DNA of 64,000 nucleotides, from the NCBI GenBank assembly GCA_947086415.1, contig OX352296.1:36534901-36598900 (forward strand), given 5' to 3'. How positions within the stretch are numbered: the first letter of the stretch is position 1; each line of letters begins with the position of its first letter. A program made the translations under genes and the position numbers. Origin of the DNA: Pammene aurita (taxonomy: Eukaryota; Arthropoda; Insecta; Lepidoptera; Tortricidae). Below are positions 1 through 11,399 of the stretch, one piece after another. The notes below the pieces were generated by a model, which saw only the letters and a list, made by a program, of their open reading frames with translations, was not told the origin of the DNA and searched no databases.

Positions 1-289
1 TAGCCTTATGCCTGCTTGAAGCCAAGGTAATCAGTAATCACTAATCCGTTAAATTAGTAAATAATGCGTTATTTGAGTTTTGTAATGCTACGGCCATATT
101 ATCGGGGATTCGGCCGAATAATCATGTTAATATCTCTCTCCTTACTATAAAATAAGAAAGAGACGCAACACGAATACTCGGCCGAATCCACGAAGTGTGG
201 CCCCAGCGTTTACCATAATGCTTCGAGGTGAAATATTTAATTGTCGAGGAGATGTATCGACGGAATCGATACAATATTTGCATTTTTTT
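1..289. other. AT-rich sequence without a gene
   Basis: No coding signal is visible. A palindromic ATTCGGCCGAAT stands at 108-119 and a closely similar motif at about 176-187. They flank a short AT-rich stretch, as short degraded transposon ends can, but no boundary can be set. Confidence 0.5.
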
Positions 290-775
290 TATACCACGGC
301 GGTGGCAAACAAGCATACGGCCCGCCTGATGGTAAGCAGCTACCGTAACCTATGGACGCCTGCAGCTCCAAAGGAGTCACATGCGCGTGGCCGACCCTTT
401 ACAAAAAGGAGGATTCACTGTATTGACGGCTAAAGGAACAAGAATGTCCCTCATCGTCAACACACTGGGTCCCTCTTTGAGCTCTATGGCAACCTTACTC
501 ACCAGCAGGAACACATCACTAGGAGTCTAGTGCTATTTGGCTGTGGTTTTCTGTAAGGTGGAGGTACTTCCCCAGTCGGGCTCTGCTCCAGATTTGAGCG
601 AGATGACATTCGCTGAACGTGCCCTACCACACTTAGCGAAATGCCATTCGCTGCCCATACCTCTCTTTTTGGCGTGGTTTAAGGATACCCAAGTCCGGGC
701 GTAGTTTAAGGACATACCCCGGGTCCAAAACCAACCAATCGTATCATCCAAAACCAACATCTAAAAATCCAAAAG
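290..775 (+). repeat. Lepidoptera-type dispersed repeat, copy 1 (longest)
   Basis: This stretch carries the block GCCTGATGGTAAGCAGCTAC, then ATGGACGCCTGCA, CCCTTTACAAAAAGGAG and GGCTAAAGGAACAA. The same blocks recur at 21045-21235, 38864-38972 and 62285-62470, so it is an interspersed repeat. Copy 1 continues further than the others, through GTAAGGTGGAGGTACTTCC at about 554 to about 775. No protein is encoded. The family is familiar from lepidopteran genomes, but I cannot give it a class with certainty; a non-autonomous element is most likely. Confidence 0.7.
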
Positions 776-2738
776 TAGCAATTGAGTTGTGAAGAATTCA
801 AATCACAACTTGGAAATCGATTAGGCCATAAAATAAAGCTGTGTTGTCGCTCTAAAATTCGTTTCTTATCACGATCAAGTCGATCAACTGATACCGAACT
901 TATCAGACAGTTCGCGAATGTTCCACCATGATATCGTATCTCTTCAAAGTGCTTGTGCGTAAGTGGTTACGACTTTACCTAATTGTTTTGCTGTTTTTGA
1001 TGACGTGTCTTCTTGTGCGGGTAGGCGATGTAAGGTAAGCATGTTTGGCTTTTTACGGGTGTGTCCGGCCAAATAATTCCTCGTCCGGCCTGTCCGGCTT
1101 TTGTCTGACTTACGCTACGCGCCAGTCACGCCAGTGGCACGATTCGAAAGACCATAGGCCAGGCAATAGAGGGGTTGACCTCGCATTAACTCCTCAGTCC
1201 AAAAAAACTTTACAGCATGATAAAGTGTCAGGAGTAGATGGTATATATATATATTTTTCCAAAAAAAAACTATTGTCCTTCTTAGGTTTTTTTATCTAAA
1301 CTCTTATATCGTCTATATTTACGTTTAAAAAAATGCTCAGTCTAATTTTATTGCACTAGAAATATTGATTTGATGTATGTAACCAATGTTTAAAATATCA
1401 AAAAAAAAATCCATAACTGAACATATTTTTTTATAAAAAATATTTTTTTTGTGTGACTCACATCGGAAATTTGCTCCGTCTTTTTTTTACTGAAGTGACA
1501 TTAAATGTATGTATTCTACGTATTACAAAAAAAATCCAAAAATTCAATCATCAAACTTTTTCAGTATAAAAATTTGCTTATTATTCGCAGTAGAATATTG
1601 CTCCGTCAATATTTTTTCTTAATTATATTTCCTTTAAGAGTTTTCTTGCAACTGTACAAAAATCCAAAAAAATATCCTGCGTATTAAAAAGTTAAATCAT
1701 GGCACAAATGAAGATGCCTAATATTTCACTCGTTAGTGTAATGCGCACGTACAGGACGCGGGACGCGGGAGCGGGGATGCGAGAGGCCATGCGCAGGGTT
1801 CTCGTTATCTTCTTTAATAAGCTCAAAGAAAAAGTTTACTTTTATGGTTTTACACGTTACTAAAATATACATTAACACTACATTAATACCCCCATACTGT
1901 TAGTAATTTTATCTTAATTGATATAATTTGTAGTGCTGCTAAACGCCTAGTCACAGTGTAAATAAAAAAGTACGCCAGTTGTAATATATTTGACACATTT
2001 TTAAAATGCATGCGTGTTGTGTAGATGTGTCATATGCAGACTCCGTTATCAGTGGTGAAAATTTAATGATATCGAATCATAGGGTTGTCACACAATATTT
2101 TATTTCGAGTACAACATGTGACATATAAAAAAAAACATAATATTCAATTATATCACCGCTCCATGACAAAAAGGTTACATTTGTTGAGATGGTATTTTCA
2201 TTAGGTAACATTTTCCGTAACTCTGATGTCTGGTTATCGCTTGTGCAATACAATTCATTTTTTGGCCATCTTTTTCCACTTGTCATAATTGTTTTGAATA
2301 CTGTGACTATTTCATCCTAGGAACCGTCATATATATACGATTTAACACGTTTTAACACGAATCTTGGTCATCTTACTTTAAAATTTATATGCATTTGCAC
2401 AATTGTATCATGTTACTGAAAAAAAAACAAATTTATTTATTTATTAGAAAACTATAATCTAATAGGTACGCTTACCAGGCTTACCTATTCGAAAAAATTG
2501 GTATCTATTGCACAGTTATACTAAATTTAGTAACCATTTCCGCGTCGCTGAGACTGAGAAACTAAGAAAATTTAGCAAGATTATTCTGGAAATCCATACT
2601 TTTATTGAATAAACAATTAAGTGATTAATATATGATAAAATGACATCAATCAATTATTTGCCGAAAAAAATACAATTAAGTAACTATTATGGAGTTAATA
2701 TACCAAATTAAACCTCGTTAAAGTCCTTTGCCTTAATA
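776..2738. other. Gene-free AT-rich region
   Basis: I see nothing coding here. 1240-1690 is low-complexity A/T with many homopolymer runs. A short GC-rich patch of CGGGACGCGGGAGCGGGG type lies at about 1750-1790. About 20 bases near 1180-1200, read on the minus strand, resemble the start of the AATTAATGCGAGGTC block upstream of the RTE LINE (7118-7134), which may be a small shared repeat. Confidence 0.5.
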
Positions 2739-2740
2739 TA

Positions 2741-3192
2741 CAGGGTGGAAAGATAAATCGGGCCCTGGAGGAAAACTACCTTAAAACGTTAAGATAGCTC
2801 AATTCACTGAAAGGAAACATTCTTTAATTTCTTTAAAGGGATATAACTGCATTTACAAATTTTTGGAAAAGAGTACAGTTTTCAAAAAAAGTATTTATTT
2901 TGTAATTTTTGCCATAAATAATTTTTATGACAATTGATGCCAATCGATCCTGTTTCCAACGAGGATAAAAACTTCTAAATACCAACCAAGTTTAGGACAC
3001 AAGAGAACACATAAATAATAATAATAATATTTTTCATACAATTAGTATGGAATAAAGTGAAAATTAAGAAAAAAACTGTGAATGCAGTTTTAGTTTTTAG
3101 GAAAAATAAAAGAATGTTTCCTTTGAGCGAATTGAGCTATCTCAAGGTTTTAAGGTAGTTTCCCTCCAGGGCCCGACTTATCTTTCCACCCT
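2741..3192. mobile_element. Mariner-like MITE with ~95-bp terminal inverted repeats
   Basis: The left end CAGGGTGGAAAGATAAATCG and the right end TCTTTCCACCCTG (reverse complement CAGGGTGGAAAGATAAGTCG) begin inverted repeats of about 95 bp with few mismatches. TA dinucleotides flank both ends (2739-2740 and 3193-3194), consistent with a Tc1/mariner-type target duplication. The 452-bp element has no open reading frame of note, so it is non-autonomous. CAGGGTG termini are shared with the two larger DD41D-type elements in this window (15226-18050 and 39119-40972), but the internal sequences differ. Confidence 0.85.
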
Positions 3193-4476
3193 GTATAAAT
3201 AAAATAAGTATATAGCTTACATCAAAATATATATACGTCATGTTAAGAATATTAAAATGTGCTATGCCAACCCTAGCATTTTCATTAAAATTTCACCACT
3301 GAAAACGGGGTCTAGTCATATGGAACTAATAAAATTATTTTGTAAACTTTTTGAAATTGTGATTTTCTTTAAGTTGAAACAGATTTTTACAAAAATATTT
3401 ATTCAATCGGTCACTAATGTAACTGTGGTGACGAAAATTTGTTCCTGTTGCCCCACATTAGGGACATAGGGCTCGCATAAAAGTTTTGCACTTGCCACGA
3501 TCTTAAACGGCAACTTCTAGCCGAGACCGGCTTAGGCTACATCTGTCTCAACTTATCGCCTCTTTGTATTGCGGGTTTGCGGGGGCGACCCGACATCCTA
3601 CTGCCAGTAGATTGCCAGCGGAGACTTAAGTGGTTGTCCGGTCTTCGGAGTAAGTATTCGCTTCGATCCATACAGATACAAATAATTTATTGTACCTACG
3701 AAACAACACATGACAATGGCCAGTGTTTGGCGTACAATAATGTTGATTATATTGCATGTGATGTCATTGAATGTCTAATAATGTTTATAGTTATATCAAC
3801 CATAGGTCGATGCCAAAAAAAAAGATGCTGCCTGCTAGCCTCGCCTCGGATACCGGAGGACTTGGTCACTTTTTCTAAAGCATATGACATCTACTCGTAT
3901 TTCGACTTATAACAAAAGAAATAATTAAATATGACACAAGATAACACAAGATTACACAAGAAAAAAATACAGTTGACACAGGTGAATTACACAACAGACA
4001 TAAATCTTATTTAAGCGTCATTTATAAGTACAACTTATGTTTAAATTTGGGTAAAATAAAAGTTTAAGTCATCTGGCAAATGCGCTGTTTCGCATATGTC
4101 TTGATATACCCGTTATGAAGAAATCTATGGTTATCGCTAGAGCGGGGAGGCGGGGGGCGACGACAAAAAGTCGCGCGTACCAGATCTGTGGGCACGGCAG
4201 TTCCCCTGCCAAGTCGAGCAAAACAAAGGCACGGCCGAACCATCCTTTTTCCGAAGCCATTCAGGCCATTTTCGACCCCCCTCTAATTCTGTTATCGATA
4301 AAGCTAGAAGGCTGAAATTTCTGTGACAAAGAGGCCATAACACAAGGACGATCCCAATATCATTGAATTTCACTATATACTTTAAGAACTATTGCAAGTC
4401 AAAATTCCTTAATTTTGTCACTGACTCACTGATTACGATTATCGTATAGATATAAGTAAAAATCAGAAAGCTAGAA

Positions 4477-4508
4477 GCTAGAAGTATTTTAGATAAAATA
4501 CTTCTAGC
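4477..4508. repeat. Perfect 14-bp hairpin, 4-nt loop
   Basis: GCTAGAAGTATTTT at 4477-4490 is followed by AGAT and by its exact reverse complement AAAATACTTCTAGC at 4495-4508. It is probably a relic of a small inverted-repeat element. The stem is short for a miRNA precursor. Confidence 0.75.
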
Positions 4509-4943
4509 AGTCCCACAAGCTCCAAATTTTGAACACTTCTAACTTCTAGGGTTAACTCTTAGACTATAAAGTCACTGAAAATTAAAACATACCGCAATAT
4601 CCCGGGTTTTCTAGTTTTACAAACCGCACAGTTAACATTGTAATCCCATATAAATATATTCAGAAACAAAGTTATTTTTTCTGTTTCTTTTTATTATAAA
4701 AATATAAACATCTAATATTCAAAAGATCACAATGACATGTTGTTAGTAAACTCCGGCACACCGGCTTGGTTTTACATTAGACCTCATTACTTTTTGAAGT
4801 AGGAGAACTGCGTTGCGAGGCTGGCATTATTGTACATGTAATGTTTTTGATGGGATACAATTTATTGCTTTAGAAATTTACATGTACTTTCTTCTCTCTA
4901 GTGATTACTTGCCGAGTACTACCCAGCTAGTTAGATGTGTACC

Positions 4944-4993
4944 AGGCCAGTAATTTGTCCTAAGGGTGTGCCCTTTGGACAAACTACTGGCCT
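4944..4993. repeat. 17-bp hairpin with one mismatch
   Basis: AGGCCAGTAATTTGTCC pairs with GGACAAACTACTGGCCT (16 of 17 positions). The loop itself contains a small AAGGG/CCCTT stem. It is likely a small palindromic element and no gene is associated. Confidence 0.7.
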
Positions 4994-5476
4994 AGTGGCT
5001 TAGTGTCACAACACTAAAATGCTCAAACTTGGTTGAGGCATATAGCATGCGTACCTTGAGACCGGTAGGGCGTTTCTCAGAGTCCACGGCAATGCGCCGA
5101 GGGCCCTGTTTCTGCGTTGAACAAACGTTAGCGGCATCTATATAACTCGATCAATGTACCATCTGTTGGTAGGCGGCGTGACTAGTGTCGAAGCGTAGTT
5201 GTATCGGTGCATGCGGCTGCATTGTGTGCATTATGACACTACAAGCGTCATCTGTTGGCGAGTAGTGGTGATGGTGTTCTATTTAGTGAGGCAATGATAC
5301 TCTGATGCTTCAATTAAATACTAAATTGTTTAATTAATAATACGCCATCAAAATATTTATTAAAATTATAATGATACGAGTTAAGTACAAATATGAAATT
5401 AAACAATTATATAACTGAAGTAACTTACTCCACTTTTTTCACTATGACGCAAGCATAGCTGAGTCGTAGCTGCGCA

Positions 5477-6480
5477 TGCTAAATTCTGACTCTATAGCTG
5501 AAGCACGACGACATATTACTGAAGGATCCGTACTTAAACATAACTTCTCTCCAAAATACCTGGGCATCACTCTCGACCGTTCCTTGACGTTTAAACAACA
5601 CCTGACCAGCACAGCACGCAAACTGCAGACGCGTAACAATATAATTCAGAAGTTGAGCGGAACCTCTAGGGGAGCAAGTGCCGATGTCTTGAGGACTTCT
5701 GCGCTGTCCTTGGTGTACTCAACGGCCGAATACTGCGCACCAGTCTGGTTAGGCAGTTCCCACACCTCCAGAATAGATGTCGAATTAAATAAGGCCATGC
5801 GACTCATCTCTGGAACGCTACAGTCAATCCCTTCCCACTGGTTACCGGTGCTTTCCCGAATTGCTCCGCCAGACTTACGTAGAAAGCAAGCTCTGCTACG
5901 AGAAGTTGCAAAGATCCAGAAGAACCCGACCCTCCCAATTCACGCAGAGTTCCTGTATCCTGCCAACCGCCGCTTGAAATCCAGGAATGCTTCCTACAGC
6001 ATCTCCGAAGATCTGTTTGACAGCTGTTTCGATCTAAACCTGAGTGGTCGCAGTCTTGGAACTCTCTGATGGCTGGAAAATTGGGCTCCGGAATAATTCC
6101 AGGCTCCAAAATTAAAGGGTCTGACCTTCCAAGACGGGACTGGTGCAACATCAACAGACTCCGCACTGGCCACGGTCGTTGTGCTAACTTCAAATACCGC
6201 TGTGGTTGGGTGGAATCTCCGGCATGCACCTGCGGGGAGCCAGTACAAACAATGCAGCACATTATCGAGGACTGCCCCATAACCCGCTACGCTGATGGAC
6301 CTCCTGAAGACCTGATCACCCTTAGCGACGAGGCCATTAAGTGGCTGACTGGTCTTAATATATTCTCATAGTTGCTTTTGTTTTTCATGTACTTATATGC
6401 CATACGATTAAATTGACTACCTTACGTGAATAAAAAACGAAACCGGGCTGAGGAATTTTCCATAAAGTTTATGAAATATA
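5477..6480 (+). pseudogene. Non-LTR retrotransposon, C-terminal/3' fragment, broken
   Basis: The first frame (5476-6066) reads like the C-terminal third of an insect non-LTR reverse transcriptase polyprotein, with YLGITLDRSLTFKQHL, STAEYCAPVW and SHWLPVLSRIAPP. A TGA at 6067-6069 breaks it. A frameshift within about 25 bases moves the homology to a second frame ending at 6369, with LPRRDWCNINRLRTGHGRC and a Cys-rich end CTCGEPVQTMQHIIEDCP. The 5' side is lost: homology begins abruptly near 5477, the usual 5' truncation of a LINE. A polyadenylation-like AATAAA follows at about 6430. The clade is jockey/CR1-like by impression and is not proved. It encodes no active protein. Confidence 0.85.
6252..6480 (+). 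repeat. LINE 3'-end segment, direct repeat unit a
   Basis: The segment from ATGCAGCACATTATCGAGG through CATAAAGTTTATGAAATATA occurs three times almost unchanged: here, at 6534-6762 and at 11425-11653. Units b and c share a CATAATTGC where unit a has CATAGTTGC. Unit b begins about 50 bases after unit a ends, with a palindrome between them. Confidence 0.85.
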
Positions 6481-6505
6481 CAGTATATTTCATAAACTTT
6501 ATGGA
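6459..6505. repeat. Perfect 23-bp palindrome with 1-nt centre
   Basis: The left arm 6459-6481 starts TCCATAAAGTTTATG. The right arm 6483-6505 is its exact reverse complement, with a single A between. The left arm is normal LINE 3' sequence that recurs in units b and c, where it is followed by TGTAATAAC. The right arm is therefore an inverted copy added at this junction, as in fold-back or template-switch rearrangement. Confidence 0.9.
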
Positions 6506-6508
6506 TAT

Positions 6509-8574
6509 TAATATTTGACCAAGATGCCGACATTATGCAGCACATTATCGAGGACTGCCCCATAACCCGCTACGCTGATGGACCTCCTGAAGACCTGATC
6601 ACCCTTAGCGACGAGGCCATTAAGTGGCTGACTGGTCTTAATATATTCTCATAATTGCTTTTGTTTTTCATGTACTTATATGCCATACGATTAAATTGAC
6701 TACCTTACGTGAATAAAAAACGAAACCGGGCTGAGGAATTTTCCATAAAGTTTATGAAATATACTGTAATAACAATTTTATTTTTAGAATTTTTTTTTGG
6801 ATATTCGTAAATATTATGCTAAAATAAGATTAACGTAACACCCACTGTTACAAACCTGACTGAGAAATTTTCCAAACAAAATGACGAGTGTTACCAATTA
6901 CTTTTGAATAAAAGTGACAGTTTTATTTGATTTTTTTTTTGAACTTTTGACAGTATCTGTCAGTAATCAAAATGATTTATTTAGTGACAAAAATATACCC
7001 TGAGAAAAATTCCAGTACAAAGTATTAAGCTTTTTGTACATTTTTGTAAAAATACTTTTCTTTTTTGAAAAATAGTGTTTTGTGTTTGTTATGACCTACA
7101 TCCTAGCAAAAGAATAATCGACTGAGTAATTAATGCGAGGTCTCCATACAATGACCCGGTAGATTTCCCACACTACCAGCATGTCCGGCTTTTGGGATCA
7201 AATGTCCGGCTAAATTAAGCGCGGAGTCCGGCTTTTTCATTTTTGGGCCTGGTAACCCTAGATGAAAGGTTTTGGTCGAATTCGAGGTTGTTCAATATCA
7301 TTGACTGTTGTAAGTGGAACATGACGTCGATAAGCTGATAGTGATAACGCATCCAATTATTCCTTTAACGCTGGGTAAATAAAATGCGATTGGTGATAAA
7401 ATCTGTTATGTTAGGTAAGAGGATAAATCACAATTTATTTAGTTTGCTTATATTTACCGAGTAAGTATTCAGTTTTTAGGGAGATGGAGTTGTTCGCGTC
7501 CGTAGGAAGATTGCCCTTTGTTACCCAACACGTGTCTCCCGGGTGGCGCCAAACGAACAACAACGCCGAGCAACGGGCGGCGGTTAATTAGCCTGTCACC
7601 TAGCTGTGAAACAGCTGGAAGAGGCCATTGGAGGTCTTGAGGGTACAAATGCCCTTTAAAATACCAATAAGAGAAGGAACTCTGAAATAAAATCAAGTGT
7701 GACGGTACACTTCGAGGCAGCAGCCCTGCTGACCGTCTAATACGGGCTGACGGGCTAATAACCTGTATATCCGAAACCTACAAATTATTACTGAAACTCA
7801 AGGAAGGAATATACGGACCGATTTAAGCAAACTGACCTTTGGCGCGAAAATAAGGACTCTGATTGGCTGCTGGAATGTTCGTACGATGCGGGAGGAAAGT
7901 AGAGTGCACCAGGTTGTCAAATATATGCGAGACTACCAATTAGACATACTTGGCATTTCGGAAACAAGATGGAAGGATTTTGGTGAGCAACAGATTGAAG
8001 ATCACACCCTACTGTATTCTGGGCAGAAGGAAAAGCATGAGTATGGTGTGGGAATCTTACTTACCAAAAATGCCCGTTCTAGTCTGCTTGATTGGAAACC
8101 TGTATCAGACAGAGTCATCACAGCTCGCTTCAAGTCTAAAGTGAGAAATATCACTTTAATACAATGCTACGCTCCAACCAAGTCAGCGAGCTTGATTCTG
8201 AAAGAAGCATTCTATAGCCAGCTCGGTACAGTAATGGAAAATATTCCAAGGGGCGACATTGTGATCTGTTTGGGTGACTATAATGCTCAGATAGGAAATA
8301 GTAACCGAAGCATAGAACCGTGGATAGGGAAACACGCATTGGGGAGGAGAACCGAAAACGGTAACGTGCTTGTAGACTTCTGTTGTGAACATGATCTGGT
8401 GCTTGGAGGTTCCATTTTCCCGCATAAAAACTGTCACAAAGTGTCTTGGATCTCCCCAGACAGAAGGACGGAGAACCAAATATACCACGTGATGATTAGT
8501 AGAAAATGGAGACACTCACTATTGGATGTACGCAACAGAAGAGGAGCAGACGTCAACAGCGACCACCATCTTAT
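6509..8574 (+). repeat. ~2.07-kb segmental duplication, copy 1
   Basis: The sequence from TAATATTTGACCAAGATGCC to the codons just after the endonuclease SDHH motif reappears at 11400-13474. By eye I count about seven substitutions and one small indel (7050-7075 versus 11945-11970), roughly 99.5% identity. It contains LINE 3'-end unit b, the non-coding sequence upstream of the RTE LINE and the first 230 codons of its ORF. Confidence 0.9.
6762..7750 (+). promoter_or_regulatory. Presumed 5' untranslated/leader region of the RTE LINE
   Basis: This segment lies between the LINE 3'-end unit b and the RTE ORF and is copied with the ORF in the second duplicate. It is AT-rich up to about 7120. From 7150 it has GTCCGGC repeats (about 7180-7215), and from 7480 it is more GC-rich. 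No promoter motif can be pinned down and the true 5' end of the element is not visible. Confidence 0.4.
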
Positions 8575-10744
8575 TGTAGCCAAAATACGCTTGAGGATAG
8601 CAAAGGTTCGAAACAGAACAACCACATCATCTCGGCGGTTTGATGTCTCAAAGCTGCAAGATGCGGTCACTAGACATAATTTTAGCACGGAGGTTCACAA
8701 TCAATACAACTCTAAGAAGGATGAAGGTATGACAGTCGAAGATCATTGGCAATTACTAAAAGATACCTTTCATGAATGCTGTGCTACGTTCTTAGGACAC
8801 CAAAGCCTCGGAAAAAAGGAATGGATTTCTGCGAATACCTGGAAAAAAAAAAACCGTAAATCCATTAAAGATAGGCTAAACGTTGCCAAAGATCTAAGTA
8901 CAAAAGAAACCTTAGCCTACGAGTACTTCCTTTGCGAGAGCGACATAAAACGCAGTGCTAAAAGAGACAAGCGTAGAAGAGCAGCATCTATTGCCCGTAG
9001 AGCGGAAGTGGCAGCACATACTGGGAACACTAAGGAACTTTACCGGGCCGGCAGAGAGCTTTGCAATAGAAAAGTAGCGGCTCGACCCATAGTAGATCAT
9101 GCAGGGAAGATGCTCGTAACGCTTGAAGAGCAAATGTGTAGGTGGCACGAGCATTTCATAGAGGTCTTCCATACTATGGGTGATGAGCTAGAAGAGGGAG
9201 AACCAGTTGACACAGAGGAAGTCTTGGATATAAAAATAGAACCTCCAGACGTCAATGAAATCTCCCGTGCTATAATAAGCTTGAAGTGTGGAAATGCCCC
9301 AGGAAATGACTGCATCCCGGTTGAAGCACTGAAAACCAACCCGAGGGCAATGGCTAGTGTGTTGCATCCCCTATTCACAGACATCTGGGAAACGGGTCAA
9401 GTAGCCGAATGTTGGAAAGAGGGGATAATCATCAAGCTACCCAAGAAAGGAGACCTGTCCCAGTGCTCCAACTGGCGCGGAATAAACCTGCTGCCTGTCT
9501 GCTCCAAGGTTCTGTGCAAGGTTCTGCTAAACAGAATGTCGGCTGCTGTCGATTGCAGGCTCAGGGATGAGCAAAGTGGATTCAGAGCGGGACGATCGTG
9601 TACGGATCAGATTAACGTCCTGCGCATGATCTTAGAACAGTGTCATGAGATGAAAAGCGAGCTCCATGTTCTTTTCGTGGACTTCAAAAAGGCTTTCGAC
9701 AGGGTGAAATGGACAAGCATATGGCGAATACTGAAGCAAAGAGGAATACCAGTTAAGGTCATAGAAATAATCAAGTGCCTTTATGAGGGATCCACTTGCC
9801 GAGTAATGCACAAGGGCCAATTGTCAGATCCGATACCCGTCACTGCTGGAGTTAAACAGGGCTGCTTGCTGTCGCCATTGCTGTTCCTGATTGTCTTGGA
9901 CGACGTGATGCGCAGAGTTACCAGTCAAGAGGAAAGGGGGCTGTATTGGGTCAATGGAAAAACCCTTGAAGACATTGACTTCGCTGATGACCTGTGCTTA
10001 CTCGCCACGACACGAGACCACCTGCAATCGAAGACAGATGACCTGGCCGATCTCGCAGCAAGAGAAGGATTGCGTATCAACTGTGCTAAAACGAAAGCTA
10101 TGCGCCTAAACAACACGAATGTAGCGCCAATCCTAGTAAACGGGGAGCCAGTTGCGCAAGTGGCAAACTTCACATACCTGGGAAGCGTGGTGGACCCACA
10201 GGGAGGCGCAGAAACTGATGTTGAAGCTCGCATCAATAAAGCCCGCGCCGCATATGCACAGTTGAAACCCGTATGGACCTCCACAGTCATCACTCGCCGC
10301 ACCAAGCTAAGGGTTTTCAACTCTAATGTTAAGTCGGTCCTCCTGTATGGGTGCGAAACATGGCCTGTCAAACAAGACATAACAAATAGACTCCAGGTGT
10401 TTGTAAACAAATGTTTGCGGCGGATCGTAGGAGTCTACTGGCCACAGACCATCTCGAACACACGACTATGGGAGTTGACCGGCCAAAACCCTTTAGCCAA
10501 GGAGATACTTTTGCGGAAGTGGCGCTGGATTGGCCATGTTTTGCGAAGGCCAAATAGCCACCTACCCAAGCAAGGGCTGACTTGGCAAGTCCCTGGAAAA
10601 AGGGGGCAAGGTCATCCTCGTACCACCTGGAAGCGCACAGTTGAGAAGGAGGCTGCATCAACTGGCCTTGGTTGGACGGAGTTGGAGGAAGCCGCACAGG
10701 ACCGTGACCAATGGAAATCCCTTCTGAGAGCCCTATGTCCCTGA
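7751..10744 (+). mobile_element. RTE-clade LINE ORF: AP-type endonuclease + reverse transcriptase
   Basis: From the first ATG (7886) the ORF encodes 952 residues, long enough for a full endonuclease/reverse transcriptase. Residues 1-230 hold endonuclease motifs ISETRW, GDYNAQIG (130-137) and SDHH (225-228). The reverse transcriptase has WRGINLLPV, QSGFRAGRSCTDQ, FVDFKKAFD (597-605), AGVKQGCLLSPLLF and the catalytic FADD (699-702). A C-terminal RKWRWIGHVLRRP segment follows. The frame is open from 7751, just after TGA 7748-7750. The upstream codons read LIGCWNVRTM, the conserved first endonuclease strand with its Asn, so 7886 is not the true start. Translation probably begins upstream at a non-AUG codon or by reinitiation. 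The ORF is intact, so the copy may be young. RTE assignment rests on the motifs, the short 3' end and the trinucleotide tail. Confidence 0.92.
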
Positions 10745-10760
10745 TGAGGGACAACAGGAT

Positions 10761-10788
10761 ATCATCATCATCATCATCATCATCATCA
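10761..10788 (+). repeat. (ATC)9 tail of the RTE LINE
   Basis: Nine ATC units begin 16 bases after the LINE stop codon. Short 3' UTRs ending in a simple repeat, not poly(A), are characteristic of RTE-type elements, so this marks the 3' end of the insertion. Confidence 0.9.
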
Positions 10789-11295
10789 CCTACTTCACCT
10801 TAAGGTTTTTTTTAAACTTATTGACCTACTTAATTATTTTTTTAATTAAAAATTGATTGGTAACTACTTCTAGTAAGGTGACAAATTTAGAACAGATCAT
10901 CGATTAACAATGATTGCAGACTGATCATCATACTCATACTCCGTAGGTAACTGAACATCTAAGCGACTTAAATATCAGTTTATCAGAGTAAGTACTACTT
11001 ATCTTTGCTTGACAGAATGATGGACAGTTTGGAGAGTATAAAAATTTCGGTTTGCAAAAGAGTTACACATATTTGCACGTTACAGTTGACGCCAAAAATA
11101 AGTATGCAATTTTGAACCTTATTACAATGGAGTAAGGTGCAAAGGTGTTTACATATTTTTGGCGTTGACTTTACATAGGTACATGGCCACGTGTCACGGT
11201 GTGTCAATAATTCCCATTGCTGAGAACTTTCCAAAAACGATTGAAGTGCTATTTTATAATCCCAATATGAATGTAATAAATTGTAATATGTAGGG
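10789..11295. other. Gene-free spacer
   Basis: Ordinary AT-rich sequence between the RTE LINE and a hAT-like end. An inverted pair of about 20 bases, TTACACATATTTGCACG... near 11063 and GTGTTTACATATTTTTGG near 11147, suggests a small degraded inverted-repeat element. No gene is seen. Confidence 0.45.
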
Positions 11296-11399
11296 CAGGG
11301 GTCGGCAAACTTTTTTGACAAAGAGCCTGATGGCGGAAAATCATGGAAATTTCGGAAGCTCATAGAGCCGCATTTGTCTGTTTTACGTTTGTTTTACTG
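11296..11399 (+). mobile_element. hAT-like element, one end only
   Basis: CAGGGGTCGGCAAACTTTTT at 11296-11315 followed by AGAGCC repeats is a familiar hAT-superfamily terminus. The other terminus (AAGTTTGCCGACCCCTG) is not seen in the window. The element is cut off at 11400 where the LINE-bearing duplication begins, so the duplicate seems to have landed in, or broken, a hAT copy. Confidence 0.6.

Larger units (their letters stand above)
3195..5475. other. Gene-free region with short hairpins and repeat fragments
   Basis: No supported gene. About 3500-3650 and 4130-4370 are richer in GC and look like degraded repeat pieces. The block at 4730-4812 (AATGACATGTTGTTAGTAAA followed by GGCACACCGGCTTGG) recurs in the same orientation at 46198-46280, marking a dispersed repeat. 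Two clean hairpins are listed separately. Confidence 0.5.
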
